From NCBI RefSeq assembly GCF_030209355.1, contig NZ_JARVSF010000023.1, forward strand, positions 62,001-126,000: a DNA stretch of 64,000 nt. Direction: 5' to 3'. The notes below the pieces were generated by a model that did no database searches, was not told the DNA's origin, and was given only the letters and a program-made list of their open reading frames with translations. Numbering within the stretch: position 1 is the first letter of the stretch; each line of letters opens with the position of its first letter. Below are positions 1 to 8,420 of this stretch, piece by piece. The stretch is from Pseudarthrobacter sp. fls2-241-R2A-127 (GTDB taxonomy: Bacteria; Actinomycetota; Actinomycetes; Actinomycetales; Micrococcaceae). The position numbers and the translations under genes were made by a program.

Positions 1-2391
1 TTCACCAACGAGTTCCGGGCCGAGCGCGCATCCGAAGCCCTGCACGACCGCGTCACGCACCGAGCCGTGGTGCTCCGCGGTGGAGCCACAACAGAAGTGG
101 ACGTCACCGCACTGGTGCCCGGCGACGTCGTCCACCTCTCCCTGGGCGCCATCATCCCCGCTGACATCCGGCTCCTGGCCACCGGCAACCTGCTGTGCGA
201 CGAAAGCATCCTGACGGGGGAGTCCCTGCCCGCCGCCAAGGACCCCGCCGCCGTGCAGGCCGGCGCGGCACTGGCGGACCTCTCTTCCTGCGCGTTCATG
301 GGCACCGTCATCCAGTCCGGCAACTGCACCGGCGTGGTGGTGGCCACCGGCGGGCGCGCCGAATTCGGCCGGATCGCCCTGGGCCTGGGCGAACGGCAGC
401 CGCAAACCGAATTCCAGCTGGGCCTCAAACGGTTCTCCTTCCTGCTGCTGCAGGTGGCTATCGGACTTACCACGCTGATCTTCATCGCCAACCTGCTGCT
501 GCAGCGGCCGCTCATCGAATCGCTGCTGTTCTCCCTGGCCATTGCGGTGGGCATCACGCCGCAGCTGCTCCCCGCCGTCGTCAGCACCTCCCTGGCCACC
601 GGCACCCGGCAGCTGGCCAAGCGGAAGGTCCTGGTCAAGCGGCTGGTATGCATCGAGGACCTGGGTGACATGGACATCCTGGTCACGGATAAGACCGGCA
701 CCCTCACCGAGGGAAAAATCAGCTTCACCGCTGCCATCCCGGCCGCCGCGGACATGTCCGGTGACGCCCTGCTTACCCTGGGCCTGCTGGCCACCGAGGC
801 GGACTACACCGAGGCGAAGCTCACCTCCGCCGGGCAAAACCCGCTGGACGCCGCCCTCTGGGACAGCCCGGGCGCCTCCGGGTTTGATCCTGGACGCTAC
901 GAGCGGCTGGACATGATCGGCTTCGACCACCAGCGCCGCCGCACCACCGTGCTGGTGCGGGAGGCCGGCGGGCCGCCGCAACTGGTCACCAAGGGTGCGC
1001 CCGAGGACGTCCTCGCCCTGTGCGGCCCGGTCCCGCCGGCCGTGCAGGCCTTGCTGGACAAACAGTTCGACGCCGGGTCCAGGGTGGTGGCCGTGGCTTT
1101 CCGCCAGGCCGACGGGCCGGGCACGCTGACCGCGGCCGATGAACGCGGCCTCACACTGGCAGGCTTCCTGGTATTCCTGGACCGGCCCAAGGCCAACGCC
1201 CGGCAATCGCTGGACCGGCTGGAGGAACTGGGCATCTCCGTCAAGATCGCCACGGGCGACAACGCCAAAGTGGCCGAGAAAGTCTGCGCCGACCTGGACG
1301 TCACCTCGGGCGGCACCCTCACCGGGGCGGACATCGACGCCCTGTCCGACGCCGACCTCGCCGCCTCCGCCCGCACGGCCACCATCTTCGCCCGGGTCTC
1401 GCCCGAGCAAAAAGCCCGCATCATCGCCTTGCTGCGCCAGAGCGGCGGGTCCGTCGGATTCATGGGCGACGGCGTCAACGACGCGCTCGCCCTGCACAAG
1501 GCGGACATCGGCATCTCCGTGGACAGTGCCACGGACGTCGCCAAGGACGCAGCCGACGTCGTCCTCCTGGACAAGGACCTTGGCGTCCTGGCCGAAGGGG
1601 TGATGGAGGGCAGGCGGATCTTCGCGAACACCATCAAATACGTCCTGATGGGCACCTCCAGCAACTTCGGCAACATGTTCAGTGCCGCCGTCGCCTCCGT
1701 GGTGCTGAGCTTCCTGCCCATGCTGCCCGGCCAGATCCTGCTCAACAACCTGCTCTACGACAGCGGCCAGCTGGCCATCCCCGGCGACCGCGTGGACAAG
1801 GAACAACTCCGGGCCCCCTCGCACTGGAACATCGCCTTCATCCGCCGGTTCATGTTCCTCTTCGGGCCCATCAGCTCGCTGTTCGACTTCGCCACGTTTG
1901 CCCTCATGCTGTTCGTGTTCGACGCCGTGCCGGGCGAGTTCCGGGCCGGCTGGTTCATCGAGTCCATCGCCACCCAGACCCTGATCATTTTTGCCATCCG
2001 CACCCGGCGCGTGCCGTTCGTGCGGAGCCGTCCGTCCGCCGGGCTGATCACCGCATCCCTGGGCGTAGTGGCACTGGGCATCTTCCTGCCGCTTTCGCCG
2101 CTGCAGGGCGTCCTGGGATTCGACCCCCTGCCCGTGCCGTTCTTCCTGGCCCTGCTGGGCATGATCGTGCTGTACCTGGTGCTGGTTGAGATCGCCAAAG
2201 CGTGGTTCTTCGCCCGCGCCGCGCAGCAGGTGCCCACCGTTCCGGTACGGCGCCGGGCGGACACCCACCACATCGCACGCCGCGCCTTCCGCTTCAGCAT
2301 CCCTGTCAAGGTTCCCCCGATCCCGGCCGGCCCGGCAGGAATCCGGCCTCCCGGCAGGCGTCGGCGCCAGGTCCAAAGCAATTCCCCCTGA
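1..2391 (+). CDS. mgtA: Magnesium-translocating P-type ATPase (MgtA/MgtB type), 5' end missing
   Basis: The reading frame is open from base 1, so the gene starts left of the window and lacks its N-terminus (first membrane helices). It shows the P-type ATPase order: the actuator motif LTGES, the phosphorylation motif DKTGTLT at 688-708 with Asp as the phospho-acceptor, and the hinge motif GDGVND near 1465. These are followed by a C-terminal membrane domain with LPGQILLNNLLYD, which is typical of type IIIB Mg2+ importers rather than Ca2+ pumps. The family sits in the cytoplasmic membrane and couples ATP hydrolysis to Mg2+ entry. The C-terminal tail is basic and rich in Pro and Arg and looks poorly conserved. 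The next gene starts 126 bp downstream on the same strand. Family assignment is firm; the ion is inferred from family. Confidence 0.92.
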   Translation, partial: FTNEFRAERASEALHDRVTHRAVVLRGGATTEVDVTALVPGDVVHLSLGAIIPADIRLLATGNLLCDESILTGESLPAAKDPAAVQAGAALADLSSCAFMGTVIQSGNCTGVVVATGGRAEFGRIALGLGERQPQTEFQLGLKRFSFLLLQVAIGLTTLIFIANLLLQRPLIESLLFSLAIAVGITPQLLPAVVSTSLATGTRQLAKRKVLVKRLVCIEDLGDMDILVTDKTGTLTEGKISFTAAIPAAADMSGDALLTLGLLATEADYTEAKLTSAGQNPLDAALWDSPGASGFDPGRYERLDMIGFDHQRRRTTVLVREAGGPPQLVTKGAPEDVLALCGPVPPAVQALLDKQFDAGSRVVAVAFRQADGPGTLTAADERGLTLAGFLVFLDRPKANARQSLDRLEELGISVKIATGDNAKVAEKVCADLDVTSGGTLTGADIDALSDADLAASARTATIFARVSPEQKARIIALLRQSGGSVGFMGDGVNDALALHKADIGISVDSATDVAKDAADVVLLDKDLGVLAEGVMEGRRIFANTIKYVLMGTSSNFGNMFSAAVASVVLSFLPMLPGQILLNNLLYDSGQLAIPGDRVDKEQLRAPSHWNIAFIRRFMFLFGPISSLFDFATFALMLFVFDAVPGEFRAGWFIESIATQTLIIFAIRTRRVPFVRSRPSAGLITASLGVVALGIFLPLSPLQGVLGFDPLPVPFFLALLGMIVLYLVLVEIAKAWFFARAAQQVPTVPVRRRADTHHIARRAFRFSIPVKVPPIPAGPAGIRPPGRRRRQVQSNSP

Positions 2392-2517
2392 CCAGGGCGC
2401 GATGCGGCCGCTCGGGGGTTAGCATGGCAGGGAGAGGGTCTTGGACTGTCTTACCCGGATTCAGGGCGATGAAGCCCGCCGTGGATCATGCTGGTCAACC
2501 GACCGAGGTGACTTATC

Positions 2518-4203
2518 GTGTGGCGTGAACCTATCAGGCGGCGGACCCGCGAACTCCTCCGGGAGTTCGTGGACAGGGCAGATGAGCTGGTGCGGACCCA
2601 GGAGCATGTGGAGGGGCTGCTCGGCGCGGTCGTGTCCCTTTCGGAAGATCTGAGCCTTGAAGCAGTCCTGGACCGGGTGGTGCAATCTGCGTGCGAACTC
2701 GTTGGCGCCAGGTACGGTGCCTTGGGCGTCATCGGTGACGACCAGCAGCTCAGCCACTTCATTACGGTGGGCATCGATGAGGACGGTTCGCGGGTCATCG
2801 GTGATCTTCCCACCGGCCACGGGGTACTCGGGCAGCTGATCCGTGAACCCAAACCCTTGCGGCTCCATGACCTGGGCGAGCACCCGATTGCGGTCGGGTT
2901 TCCTGCCAACCACCCGCCCATGAAGACCTTTTTGGGCGTTCCGGTCCGGGTCCGGGACACGGTCTTTGGCAACCTCTACCTGACCGAGAAGATCGACGGC
3001 CAGGACTTCACTGCCGAGGATGAGGACTTGGCAGTTGCGCTCGCCTCCGCCGCGGGTGTGGCGATCCAGAACGCCCGCCTTTACGAGGACAGCAGCGCCC
3101 GCCAGCGTTGGCTCGAGGCGGGCATGGACGTCAGTGACCGGCTCAAGGCCAATCCGCGGTCCGACACCGAAAACCTGGAGATGATCGCCGAAGGGGCAAT
3201 GCATGCCTCCGCCTCGGCGCTGTCCATGATCGCGTCCGTGGCCGCGGACGGGAGCCTGCGGTGCCGGACTTCCCTGGGCGTGCAATCGATACCGGCAGGA
3301 CAGGAACTCCCAGCGTCGGCAGCCTTCGACCAGGTGCTGGAGTCGCGGCAACCCAGGATCTTTACCGACGCCCGGCACGTGTTCGACGCCCCATCGGCAG
3401 AAAAACTCGGTCCGGTGCTGGTGGCCGCCCTGGGCAGCGACGCCGACGGCCAGGGCGACAACGTACTGGTCCTGGCCCGCGCGTCCGGAGCCGCGCGGTA
3501 CACGGACGTGGACGTTGAACAGAGCGCCGTGTTCGCCTCCCGGATTGGCCTGACGCTTGAACTGCTCAAAGCCAACCAGCTGCGCGAAGAACACGCGCTG
3601 TTCATCGACCGGGAACGGATTGCTGCGGACCTGCACGACCTCGTCATCCAGCGGCTTTTCGCTGCCGGCCTGAGCATCCAGAGCCTGCGCCGCTACACCT
3701 CGGACCCGGACGCCCACGAGCGCCGTGTTGCCGGCATCACCGCCGAGCTTGATGACTGCATCCATCAGCTCCGCGATACCATCTACTCGCTCCAGGCGCG
3801 GCAGCCCGACAGCGAGCTGCTCAGCGGCCGCGTCCTGCGCGCCGTCCTGGAGGCTGCCAATGCCGCCGGCTTCCTGCCGAGGGCCCAGTTGTCCGGGCCC
3901 ATCGACCTGGTGGGCGACGAGGTGGCCGAACAGCTGCTGCCGGTGCTGACGGAAAGCGTCAGCAACGCGGTACGGCATTCGGGATCAGAGGATATCCAGG
4001 TAATGCTGGCCGCCCTGGAGGGCGAGGTTGTTCTCACGGTGCGCGACCATGGGCGGGGTTTTGAAAATCCCGCACGGGTCAGCGGGTTGGACAACATGAA
4101 GAACCGTGCCATCCGCCTGGGCGGCAGCTGCGTCATCGACAGTGCCCCCGGCGAGGGCACGAAAGTGACATGGAGGGTGCCCCTGTCCTCAACTCACGTG
4201 TAG
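2518..4203 (+). CDS. DosS/DevS-like sensor histidine kinase with two GAF domains
   Basis: The 561-residue protein has no membrane segment. The order is GAF-A (about 50-190), GAF-B (about 210-350), a HisKA_3 dimerisation helix with the phospho-acceptor His373 in AADLHDLVIQRL, and a C-terminal HATPase domain (ESVSNAVRHSG, DHGRGF). GAF-A strongly resembles mycobacterial DosS/DosT: the segment NHPPMKTFLGVPVRVRD carries His132, which aligns with the DosS proximal haem ligand His149, and Tyr154 aligns with distal Tyr171. I therefore infer a haem-based O2/NO/CO or redox sensor. The start is GTG at 2518, with CGAGG about 9 bases upstream. Its 3' end overlaps by 10 bp the convergent response-regulator gene, which is the likely partner. 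Kinase family is certain; gas sensing is inferred from alignment. Confidence 0.9.
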   Translation: MWREPIRRRTRELLREFVDRADELVRTQEHVEGLLGAVVSLSEDLSLEAVLDRVVQSACELVGARYGALGVIGDDQQLSHFITVGIDEDGSRVIGDLPTGHGVLGQLIREPKPLRLHDLGEHPIAVGFPANHPPMKTFLGVPVRVRDTVFGNLYLTEKIDGQDFTAEDEDLAVALASAAGVAIQNARLYEDSSARQRWLEAGMDVSDRLKANPRSDTENLEMIAEGAMHASASALSMIASVAADGSLRCRTSLGVQSIPAGQELPASAAFDQVLESRQPRIFTDARHVFDAPSAEKLGPVLVAALGSDADGQGDNVLVLARASGAARYTDVDVEQSAVFASRIGLTLELLKANQLREEHALFIDRERIAADLHDLVIQRLFAAGLSIQSLRRYTSDPDAHERRVAGITAELDDCIHQLRDTIYSLQARQPDSELLSGRVLRAVLEAANAAGFLPRAQLSGPIDLVGDEVAEQLLPVLTESVSNAVRHSGSEDIQVMLAALEGEVVLTVRDHGRGFENPARVSGLDNMKNRAIRLGGSCVIDSAPGEGTKVTWRVPLSSTHV

Positions 4204-4865
4204 CCAAACGGACGCTGCATCGCCTGGCCGCGGCGCCTGAAGCCCAGCTTGTACAGCACGGAGGACACGCAGGCAGCCACCGCGTCATCAGCCAGGGTCA
4301 TCTCCTGCCCGATCTGCTTGTTGGTAAAGCCACGGGCCATAAACGCCAGCACGTTCCGCTCCACTGCCGTCATCGATTTCAGCCATGCGGCGGAGGCGGT
4401 GGCGTAAAGGCTGTCAGCGACCCGCTCCCTGACGCCGGGCAGGAGAAGCTGTTTCCCGGCGATGACGCTTCGGACACTGTTGACAATGCTGTCTTTATCG
4501 CCCACCTGCATGAGCACGTAACCGGTTGCATCCGCCAGGACTGCTGCCCGCAGGGCATGGTGTTCATCCCTGCTGGTGAGGATCAGGCATTTCACGTGCG
4601 GAGCGGTGGCCCGGAGGCCGCGGCACACCTCGATGCCCGTACCGTCGCTCAGCCTGTCGTCCAGCAGCACCAGTTCCGGTTCCAGGATGTGGATGAGGCG
4701 CGTGGCTTCCGCCGCGGAGCCGCTTTCGCCAACGATTTCGAACCCGTGGTGTTCCAGCAGGTCCCGGAGCCCCTGCCGCAACAATGCATGGTCGTTGAGG
4801 ATGAAGATCCGGACCGCCCCGATCCGCGCCCGATCCCCGTCCGTCTGTGTTGCTGGTGTGTCCAT
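4194..4865 (-). CDS. NarL/FixJ-family response regulator, DosR-like but atypical
   Basis: The 223-residue protein has an N-terminal receiver (about 18-135) and a C-terminal LuxR-type helix-turn-helix (about 165-215). It resembles mycobacterial DosR: LLDDRLSDGTGIEVC with phospho-acceptor Asp69, CLILTS with switch Thr97, and FTNKQIGQEM. Several normally fixed residues differ. The acidic pair is Asn24-Asp25 instead of Asp-Asp, and the conserved receiver lysine (DosR Lys104) is Met119. In the recognition helix, Asp194, Ala197 and Ala198 replace the DNA-contacting Lys179, Lys182 and Asn183 of DosR. It may be a phosphorylation-independent or respecified regulator, or one that is decaying. It faces the kinase tail to tail. 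DosR-box-like sites lie 109-147 bp upstream of its start. Confidence 0.88.
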   Translation of the reverse strand: MDTPATQTDGDRARIGAVRIFILNDHALLRQGLRDLLEHHGFEIVGESGSAAEATRLIHILEPELVLLDDRLSDGTGIEVCRGLRATAPHVKCLILTSRDEHHALRAAVLADATGYVLMQVGDKDSIVNSVRSVIAGKQLLLPGVRERVADSLYATASAAWLKSMTAVERNVLAFMARGFTNKQIGQEMTLADDAVAACVSSVLYKLGFRRRGQAMQRPFGYT

Positions 4866-4973
4866 GGTGACGCCCTCGCTGGCTTGATTCCCTTCCCGGC
4901 CGCCTGTTCACTGCAGCCGCCGGGGCCGGGAGGAACCTCACTTCATCATCCTGCAGGGCGGCGCGGGCCGTCA

Positions 4974-5055
4974 GGGTCCAAAGTCCGGTGCCGGCGCGTT
5001 ACTTTGGTCCGGCCGAGCTGGGGCTCCCACGGTGGAAGGCTGGGGCTTTGTGCCC
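4974..5055. promoter_or_regulatory. Cluster of DosR-box-like sites between the regulator and a membrane-protein gene
   Basis: Three stretches resemble the core of the mycobacterial DosR box (GGGACTWWAGTCCCS). GGGTCCAAAGTCCGG at 4974-4988 matches at 12 of 15 positions. GTTACTTTGGTCCGG at 4998-5012 matches at 11 of 15. GGGGCTTTGTGCCC at 5042-5055 is a weaker third. The first two centres are 24 bp apart. They lie between divergent genes (regulator start 4865, membrane protein start 5135), so they could serve either. Matches were counted by eye and binding is an inference. Confidence 0.4.
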
Positions 5056-5134
5056 TGTCGGGCGCCGAGGACCCCGCCCTAGCCTGAATTAAGCAGGCGG
5101 TTCCCAACTGCCTGCCGTACCCGGGAGGCGTACC

Positions 5135-5836
5135 GTGAAATCGACAAACGCGAGCATCATTGCAGGCATCGTCCTCATCGCGCTGGGTGTGCTGTTACTG
5201 CTGGACCGGCTTGGCGTCACGGACAGCGGGGCCTTCGTGGCACCACTGATTTTCGCGGCGGTGGGGGTCCTGTTCGCGTCCCTGTTCGTGCGGCGCCGGG
5301 AAAACTGGTGGGCGGCCATCCCGGGCTCGGTCTTCCTTGGCCTCGCCGCCGTCATCGTAGCGACCCAACTCACGGACGGTGCCTGGGGCGCGGCGCTCCT
5401 GTTCGTCTTCATGGGTGGTGGATTCGCAGCCGTGTACCTGCGCGAGCGCAGCAACTGGTGGGCACTGATCCCCTCCGGGGTCATGCTCACCCTGGCCGTC
5501 ATCGTGGCACTCCCGCAGGCGATGCAGGGGACACCCACTGCAGCTGTACTGTTCGTTGGCCTGGCGGCCACGTTCGGTGTGCTGTCCTTGGTTCCGGTCC
5601 ATGCCGCGGACCGCCCCGGCGGTCACGAGCGGATGACGTGGCCGCTGGTCCCGGCCGGCATCCTCGCCGCCATGGGCGTGATCTTCATCCTGCAGTCCGC
5701 GGCGGTGCTCATCCCCTTGGACTTCGCGTTCCCGGCGGTCATGATCCTGGCAGGAATCGCCCTGATGGTTTACGCGTACCTCGCCCACCGTGACGGGCGG
5801 CAGAAGGCCCACCGGCCCGGCCCCACCGTCGGGTAG
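5135..5836 (+). CDS. Polytopic membrane protein of unknown function, about 8 TM segments
   Basis: I do not recognise a specific function for this 233-residue protein. It consists almost entirely of hydrophobic segments (about eight) with short loops and a basic C-terminal tail. An internal repeat is visible: RRRENWWAAIPGSVFLGLA at about 49-67 is echoed by RERSNWWALIPSGVMLTLA at about 100-118, so it may have arisen by duplication of a two-helix unit. The start is GTG at 5135 with GGGAGG 7 bases upstream. DosR-box-like sites upstream suggest it could belong to a redox or hypoxia regulon. It ends 2 bp before the convergent hydrolase gene, with no obvious terminator between them. Confidence 0.8.
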   Translation: MKSTNASIIAGIVLIALGVLLLLDRLGVTDSGAFVAPLIFAAVGVLFASLFVRRRENWWAAIPGSVFLGLAAVIVATQLTDGAWGAALLFVFMGGGFAAVYLRERSNWWALIPSGVMLTLAVIVALPQAMQGTPTAAVLFVGLAATFGVLSLVPVHAADRPGGHERMTWPLVPAGILAAMGVIFILQSAAVLIPLDFAFPAVMILAGIALMVYAYLAHRDGRQKAHRPGPTVG

Positions 5837-5838
5837 GC

Positions 5839-6600
5839 TCAGCCGGCCGCTTCGGCCCGCTCCCAATGCCCGCGGAGCAGTCCGGCGACGCGGTCCGGTT
5901 CCACGCGGTGTGGAGGATCGAAGTGGTGCCGGTCCGGAAACACCTCCAGGCGGAAGTCGGGAAAGACCGTGGAAAGCCTGTCCGCGATCTCCCCGTAATC
6001 GTCGGGGTTGCTGAGGCCGCCCAGTACGAACAGCACGGGCTTGCGGAAGGCGGCCAGGCGGTCCCGGTCCAGCTGGTAGGTGCCGAATGTCCGGAGGAAA
6101 GCGGTGATCCCGGCTGGCCGTTTCGCCATCCAGGGCAGGGGCGGCCCTGGCTGCGGCCTGAGTTCCACGCCGGGCCGGACTCCGAGCCGCATGAATCCTG
6201 CCATGAACTGCTCCGGCGGCAGTCCGTCCAGTTTCGAGTACTCCTTCCACAGCTCGGCGTGCGCCGGGCTCCAATCCCAGTTCCCGGCCCAGGCCGGCTC
6301 GAGCAGGGCCAGGCTGCGGAGCCGGCCCGGGTGCGAGGCCGCCAGCGCCAGTGCCGCCGCGCCGCCGCCGGAGTAGCCCACCAGGTGGAAGGTGTCCCAG
6401 CCGCGGGCGTCGGCCTCGCGCAGCACCCCGTCCGCTTCGGTGTCCAGGGTCCAACCCGGCGGCGGGGCGTCGCCGGCATACAGTTCGAGGTCTTTGGCGA
6501 TCGCGTCAGCGTCCGGGCCGAGGGCCTCCAGCAGGCCGTCATAGGCCGGGCCTGCGGGGAGGACACTTCCGGGGAGCAGGATCGCGCGGAACGGTTTCAC
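5839..6600 (-). CDS. Alpha/beta hydrolase
   Basis: The 253-residue cytoplasmic protein has the alpha/beta hydrolase nucleophile elbow GYSGGG, with Ser77 as the probable nucleophile. A late PDRHHFDPPHR segment supplies the likely catalytic His, and an acid in the LVLGG-like strand region is plausible. The family hydrolyses esters, amides or C-C bonds; the substrate cannot be told. The start is GTG at 6600, with GGAGG 7 bases upstream, and lies 24 bp after the stop of the flavin monooxygenase gene. It is probably the last gene of a TfoX-monooxygenase-hydrolase operon, and the pairing suggests a Baeyer-Villiger-then-hydrolysis route, which is inference only. Confidence 0.82.
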   Translation of the reverse strand: MKPFRAILLPGSVLPAGPAYDGLLEALGPDADAIAKDLELYAGDAPPPGWTLDTEADGVLREADARGWDTFHLVGYSGGGAAALALAASHPGRLRSLALLEPAWAGNWDWSPAHAELWKEYSKLDGLPPEQFMAGFMRLGVRPGVELRPQPGPPLPWMAKRPAGITAFLRTFGTYQLDRDRLAAFRKPVLFVLGGLSNPDDYGEIADRLSTVFPDFRLEVFPDRHHFDPPHRVEPDRVAGLLRGHWERAEAAG

Positions 6601-6624
6601 AACTTGACCTCCGTTGGGTGTGGG

Positions 6625-7890
6625 TCAGCCTCGCGCTGCCAGGTGTTCGGTCACGTATTCGGCGTCCGGGCCCACGCCAACCAAAGTGGCGGAAATGTGC
6701 CGGGTGAGCCACGGGAGCCCGACGGCGTACAGGCCCGGGTGCTCGGTGACCCCTTTGCTGTGGCGGGGGTAGCTCCACGCGTCCAGGAGCGGAAGGTCCA
6801 GCATGCTGAAGTCCAGCGCATAACCGGTGGACCAGATGATGGACGTGATTCCTTCTTCGCCAAGGTCCAACCTGGAACCTGATCCGGTGGGCTGCCAGCT
6901 GTCCGGTTCCGCTGCTTCTGCGTCCGGGGCGTCGATCCCCGCGGCGTCGATGTAGGCGTCAAAGAGCTTCTTGAAGCGCTGGCTGAACCCGGCCTCCGCA
7001 GCAGCCAGGCGCTGGGCGACGTCGTCCGTGAAGACGGGGACACCGTCGTCGACACCCTCAAACCGGCCGTGCAGCCGGACGCCGCGCCGGCCCAGTCCTC
7101 GCAGCCGGACGCTGTGCCCGCCCCCGGTACCGGACAGCAGCGGGTTGCACATGAACCGCCCGGCGGGGGAGGGCAGCTGGTCCACCAGTAGCGCGTTGAT
7201 GCCGTAATCCGGGCCATGGACGTTCACCTCCCGGATCCAGTGGAAGATGTCCTGGCCGCGGTAACGGCGCGGCGCCTCCGGGCAGGACGACACGGACAGG
7301 TGCACGGTACGGCCGGCGTCGAGCAGGTCCTCCGTGATCTGCCCGCCCGACTGCCCCGTCCCCACCACCAGGACTGCGCCATCGGGCAGTTGATCCGGGG
7401 CGCGGTAGTCATGGCTGTGCAGTTGCAGGACCTCCGGGGAGATTCCGACGGCGGCGGCCGGGGTCCGCGGGCGCTGGAACGCGCCGCTGGCCAGCACCAC
7501 GTTCCGGGCCGCCCAGGTTCCCTGGCTTGTCCGGACGGCGAACCCGGCTTCCGTCGGGGTGATCCGGGTGACCCCGGTGTCCAGGTCCACTGGAGCGTCG
7601 ATGTCCCTGGCGTAACCGCGGAAAAACCCGATGGTGGCTTCCTTGGTCAGGAACCCGTCCGGGTCGCTCCCTGCATAGGGTGACCCCGGCAGGTCGACGG
7701 AGAAGTTCGGCGTGTTCAGGTAGAAGGAGTCCCACCGGTCCTGCCAGGCGCCGCCGAGAGCGGGCCGCTGCTCCAGGATGCGGTGCTCCACTCCGCGCTG
7801 CGCCAGCCAGTAGCTGGTGGCCAGGCCCGCCTGGCCCGCGCCCACCACCACGGTGTGGGTGTCCTCCCGGGGACCTGCGGAAGCAGACAT
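6625..7890 (-). CDS. FAD/NAD(P)-dependent flavin monooxygenase-like oxidoreductase
   Basis: This 421-residue protein of the flavin-containing monooxygenase/CzcO type has two Rossmann motifs. The FAD site VVVGAGQAGLATS is at about 14-26, and the NAD(P) site VVGTGQSGGQ lies near the middle. FYLNTPNFSVDLPG and WSTGYALDFS are typical of the class. Such enzymes oxygenate small nucleophiles or ketones with NADPH and O2. The chosen start is ATG at 7890, 2 bp after the TAG stop of the tfoX-like gene, which suggests translational coupling. An open frame extends further upstream but lies over that gene. The substrate is unknown. Confidence 0.85.
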   Translation of the reverse strand: MSASAGPREDTHTVVVGAGQAGLATSYWLAQRGVEHRILEQRPALGGAWQDRWDSFYLNTPNFSVDLPGSPYAGSDPDGFLTKEATIGFFRGYARDIDAPVDLDTGVTRITPTEAGFAVRTSQGTWAARNVVLASGAFQRPRTPAAAVGISPEVLQLHSHDYRAPDQLPDGAVLVVGTGQSGGQITEDLLDAGRTVHLSVSSCPEAPRRYRGQDIFHWIREVNVHGPDYGINALLVDQLPSPAGRFMCNPLLSGTGGGHSVRLRGLGRRGVRLHGRFEGVDDGVPVFTDDVAQRLAAAEAGFSQRFKKLFDAYIDAAGIDAPDAEAAEPDSWQPTGSGSRLDLGEEGITSIIWSTGYALDFSMLDLPLLDAWSYPRHSKGVTEHPGLYAVGLPWLTRHISATLVGVGPDAEYVTEHLAARG

Positions 7891-7892
7891 GG

Positions 7893-8282
7893 CTACCCTG
7901 CCGCCGTCCCGCGCCCGGCCCGGGCTTTGGGTTCCTTGGGCGGCAGGGTGGAGACGTAGTCCAGGGCTTTCCCGGCCCACGCACGCGCCCGGGTGTCGTC
8001 GCCGTCGCCCTCTTCGTTCCAGACTTCCGGCAGCCCGGTGTAGCCGCCCATGGGTCGCTCCGCGGGTCCGAACGGCACTGTCCGCTCGGAAGACTCCAGC
8101 AACTCCTTGTCCTCCCGGGAAAGCTTCACCCCGATGGTGGAACCGAACAGGCCGGCGAACATGTTGCCATTGACGAACGCGCCGAGGTTGCCGAACATCG
8201 GCTTCACCACCACGCCCGGATGATCGGGAACAACGCGCCGGAAGCGGTCCTTTTCTTCCTCCGTTGCTTTGGGCATTTCCAT
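7893..8282 (-). CDS. TfoX/Sxy N-terminal domain protein
   Basis: The protein has 129 residues. The segment VVVKPMFGNLGAFVNGNMFAGLFGSTIGVKL matches the TfoX N-terminal fold (the family's KxMFGG.......g.....i....lyvK pattern). The C-terminal TfoX domain is absent, so this is the short stand-alone form that is common in actinobacteria and has no proven competence role. The tail is rich in Lys, Gly and Arg. The start ATG at 8282 has GGGAGG 7 bases upstream; an upstream in-frame ATG lacks a site. It appears to be the first gene of an operon with the monooxygenase and hydrolase. Confidence 0.85.
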   Translation of the reverse strand: MEMPKATEEEKDRFRRVVPDHPGVVVKPMFGNLGAFVNGNMFAGLFGSTIGVKLSREDKELLESSERTVPFGPAERPMGGYTGLPEVWNEEGDGDDTRARAWAGKALDYVSTLPPKEPKARAGRGTAAG

Positions 8283-8420
8283 GGCGTGACCTCCCGGTGG
8301 CGGCGTCTTTGTCCGCGGATATGGATGCAGGATATGCCTGTTCGCGGGTGGGGTCGAGGGCCGGATGCCCCGGCATATCGGCGCCAAGCAGGCCCGGGCA
8401 GGCCGGCCCCCGATCCTGAA

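Noticed and set aside
2461..3978. 505-codon open frame antisense to the sensor kinase
   Set aside because: No family features; the kinase has clear domains on the plus strand.
4170..5087. 305-codon open frame on the plus strand across the response regulator
   Set aside because: It is antisense to a recognisable receiver-HTH protein and shows no motifs.
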